Positions 62,401-64,000 of a stretch of DNA of 64,000 nt are shown here, piece by piece (the stretch's first letter is position 1; every line of letters starts with the position of its first letter). The position numbers and the translations under genes are program-made. The notes beneath the pieces were generated by a model. The model did not search any database, was not told where the DNA came from, and saw nothing but the letters and a program-made list of their open reading frames with translations. The stretch comes from Kiloniellaceae bacterium (GTDB taxonomy: Bacteria; Pseudomonadota; Alphaproteobacteria; Kiloniellales; Kiloniellaceae), in assembly GCA_021776195.1 (NCBI GenBank), contig JAJFGK010000156.1, positions 1-64,000 on the forward strand, given 5' to 3'.

Positions 62401-63039
62401 TTAGCCCGATTGGGCAGAGAGGCGTTGGGTCTTGGCGCGCAGGACCTCGAGCAGGCCGGCGACGCCGTTCTTCTTGACGACGGCGGCGAAATCGTCGCGC
62501 TGGGTCAGGGCCAGACTGACGCCCTCGACCACCACGTCGATCACGCGGGGCTGGCCGTTGATCTCGCGGACCCGCCAGGCGGCGGCGACCGGCGTGCTGC
62601 TCGGCCGGTTGATGCGGCTGTCGACGTAGATATCCTTTTTGCCCGCGTCACGGGTGCCGACGACGACGACCGTTTCGCCGGCATAGCCTGCCAGGCGGTT
62701 GGCGAAGGTGCGGACCACATAGAGCGAGAAGAGGGCGAGGTAGTCGCGCTGCTGCTCTGGTGTCGCCCGGCGCCAGGCCTTGCCCAGGACAATGCGCCCG
62801 ATCAGATCGATGTCGAATCCCTGGTCGAAGATCTGCGCCAGGGCGGCCTCGCGCTGTGCCAGGGTCAGGTCCCGCCGGGCCAGGGTGCCGATCGCCTGTT
62901 GGCTGAGATTTTGAATGTGCTGCGCCGCCGCCGCGCCGTTGGCGTCGGCCGGTCCCGCTCTCCAGCCGACCCCGACGACCGCCAGTCCGGCGGTGGCCAA
63001 GGCTAGGCCGGTGATGACTTTGCGCCGTTGCAGTCCCAC
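62401..63039 (-). CDS. mlaC: MlaC-family phospholipid-binding protein
   Basis: This 212-aa periplasmic lipid carrier of the Mla system shuttles phospholipids between outer and inner membrane. A Tat-like N-terminus (GLQRRKVITGLALATAGLAV) is followed by FDIDLIGRIVLGKAWRRATP and EGVSLALTQRDDFAAVVKKN, the MlaC/Ttg2D pattern. A GTG start at 63039 with GAGAGG upstream is chosen; the frame is open to 63081. It is divergent from mlaA, so the two share a promoter region. mlaBDEF are not in the window. Confidence 0.9.
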   Translation of the reverse strand: MGLQRRKVITGLALATAGLAVVGVGWRAGPADANGAAAAQHIQNLSQQAIGTLARRDLTLAQREAALAQIFDQGFDIDLIGRIVLGKAWRRATPEQQRDYLALFSLYVVRTFANRLAGYAGETVVVVGTRDAGKKDIYVDSRINRPSSTPVAAAWRVREINGQPRVIDVVVEGVSLALTQRDDFAAVVKKNGVAGLLEVLRAKTQRLSAQSG

Positions 63040-63298
63040 GGTCGCCTCTCTTTCGCTCCTGCGGGGCGGCCCGGCCGCCACGATGATTATGGGGCGAGAT
63101 CATAGGCAGCCCTTCGCCGGGATGCGACCAAAATATGAGTGGGCCAATGTACGAGCGGGCCACGACGCCAATTTCCTCGCCGCAAGAAGCGGTTCGTCGG
63201 GCTGGCCTTCTGGGACTGACAATTCTTCCGAGAATGGTTATTCTCGCCGGAACGAGCCGCGCCAGTGGCTGTACCGAGGGGACGGCGAGGGGGCCTCC
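63040..63298. promoter_or_regulatory. Divergent mlaC/mlaA promoter region
   Basis: About 260 gene-free bases between the divergent mla genes. No strong inverted repeat was found. The 3' half is GC-rich before mlaA. It must hold promoters for both directions. Confidence 0.45.
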
Positions 63299-64000
63299 AT
63301 GTTCAGGTTGTTGAGTACGATCGGCGTGACGCTGCTGCTTTGGGCCGGGACCATGGGCCCTGCGGCCTGGGCCGCCGATACCCTGCCGGCCGACGTCGCC
63401 GCGCGAATCGACCAGGTGGCGACCTCCATCGGGCCGCTGGCCTACAGCAACGCACCGCCGGACCTGGCCGGTCAGGACGCGCGCCGCCGCGCCGAACAGG
63501 CGATGATCGCGGTGGTGATGAGCGGCATCGTGCGCAATCCGGGCCAGCACCGCGGCATCGTCGCCTATGCGACCCGTCAGGCGCCGGCCCTTCGCGAGGT
63601 CGTCGCCGCCAAGGCCGTTCAGTCTTTTCCCGGTTTCGCCGCCGACATCAATCAGGCCGCCAATCTGACGGCGGCACCGGCGCCCCAGGTCGACGCCCAG
63701 ACTTCGGCGCGAGCGGAGGCGGTGGAAGGTCTGCCCGAGGAAATCTACGACCCGATGGAGGGCCTCAACCGTGGCATCTTCTGGTTCAACGATGTCCTCG
63801 ACACGGTCCTGCTCCGCCCGGTCGCCTGGACCTACGGCTTCATCACGCCGGATTTCGCCAAGGACATGGTCTCCAACGCGTTCGACAACTTCAACTCGCC
63901 GGTCATTCTCGCCAACGACCTGCTGCAGTTCGAGATGACCGATGCCGCCGTGACCACCGGGCGCCTGGCGATCAACTCGACGGTCGGAATTGCCGGATTC
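63299..64000 (+). CDS. mlaA: MlaA family protein (5' part, cut by window end)
   Basis: 234 codons are visible; the gene runs off the window. A signal sequence (LLSTIGVTLLLWAGTMGPAA) has no lipobox cysteine. It is followed by about 125 residues that are not part of classic MlaA. The MlaA domain then begins near residue 150 with YDPMEGLNRGIFWFNDVLD and continues VILANDLLQFEMTDAAVTTG. MlaA/VacJ removes phospholipids from the outer leaflet of the outer membrane with porin help and hands them to MlaC, encoded divergently. The lipid anchor seems replaced by an N-terminal extension. Confidence 0.9.
   Translation, partial: MFRLLSTIGVTLLLWAGTMGPAAWAADTLPADVAARIDQVATSIGPLAYSNAPPDLAGQDARRRAEQAMIAVVMSGIVRNPGQHRGIVAYATRQAPALREVVAAKAVQSFPGFAADINQAANLTAAPAPQVDAQTSARAEAVEGLPEEIYDPMEGLNRGIFWFNDVLDTVLLRPVAWTYGFITPDFAKDMVSNAFDNFNSPVILANDLLQFEMTDAAVTTGRLAINSTVGIAGF

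Overview
This window is a gene-dense, GC-rich stretch of bacterial chromosome. Nothing in it looks mobile: I see no transposase, integrase, phage gene, CRISPR array, rRNA or tRNA. The gene content points to an alphaproteobacterium of the Rhodospirillales/Kiloniellales type. The indicators are the ileS-lspA-DUF3035-M16-M16 block, a split GlxBCD glutamate-synthase set with a GS-like enzyme, an endonuclease-type MutL next to a GPI-like gene, Mla genes, TRAP and Liv transporters, and an MttB homologue without pyrrolysine. There is no rRNA here, so the lineage is inferred.

Region 1 (1-10.1 kb) is a nitrogen island. A leftward operon encodes a glutamine-synthetase-family ligase (GlnT/GmaS-like), GlxB, GlxC, GlxD and an unrecognised 136-aa protein, and closes with a strong terminator. 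Divergent from it are a FadR-type GntR regulator, a divergent Amt channel with a long structured leader, and a 75-aa single-TM protein. This resembles the front half of the N-methylglutamate (methylamine) pathway, but the mgdABCD dehydrogenase genes are not in the window.

Region 2 (10.1-23 kb) holds a two-TM PH-like protein, a TPR-sulfotransferase, a DUF2786-like HTH protein, and a secreted PG-binding/TPR protein. A leftward run follows: EutB-like PLP dehydratase, 2OG-Fe(II) oxygenase, small exported protein, M24-fold protein lacking metal ligands, EF-hand protein. Next come a His/Lys-rich secreted repeat protein, three overlapping genes (YcgN-like, Fe-S protein, class I amidotransferase), and speD-speE.

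Region 3 (23-41 kb) contains the overlapping tadA/DOPA-dioxygenase-like/TlpA-like genes, then rluB-like and rsmD. A TRAP transporter (DctP plus fused DctQM) follows, with a 45-aa membrane microprotein and a VWA protein. Further genes are a flavin amine oxidase, a coiled-coil protein, an NDP-forming acyl-CoA synthetase with a double-hotdog dehydratase, and the pgi-mutL-MFS operon.

Region 4 (41-54.7 kb) has a LysR regulator divergent from an MttB-family methyltransferase and a cupin, with repeated motifs between them. It continues with ileS-lspA-DUF3035-M16-M16, a MaoC hydratase, a lipoprotein, a PepSY/cytochrome b561/membrane-anchored LuxR trio, and a TTC38-like protein ending in a strong terminator.

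Region 5 (54.7-64 kb) has a complete Liv-type ABC transporter (LivF, G, M, H and binding protein), an MFS protein, an ArsC/Spx-like protein, a Sel1-repeat protein and MlaC. A divergent MlaA gene is cut by the window end.

The best candidates for something undescribed are the small proteins attached to known systems (136 aa with Glx, 75 aa with Amt, 45 aa with TRAP), the PepSY-b561-membrane LuxR trio, and the repeat-rich amt leader. Most start sites were chosen from visible ribosome binding sites or stop/start overlaps. All functional calls rest on motif reading by eye, with no database search.
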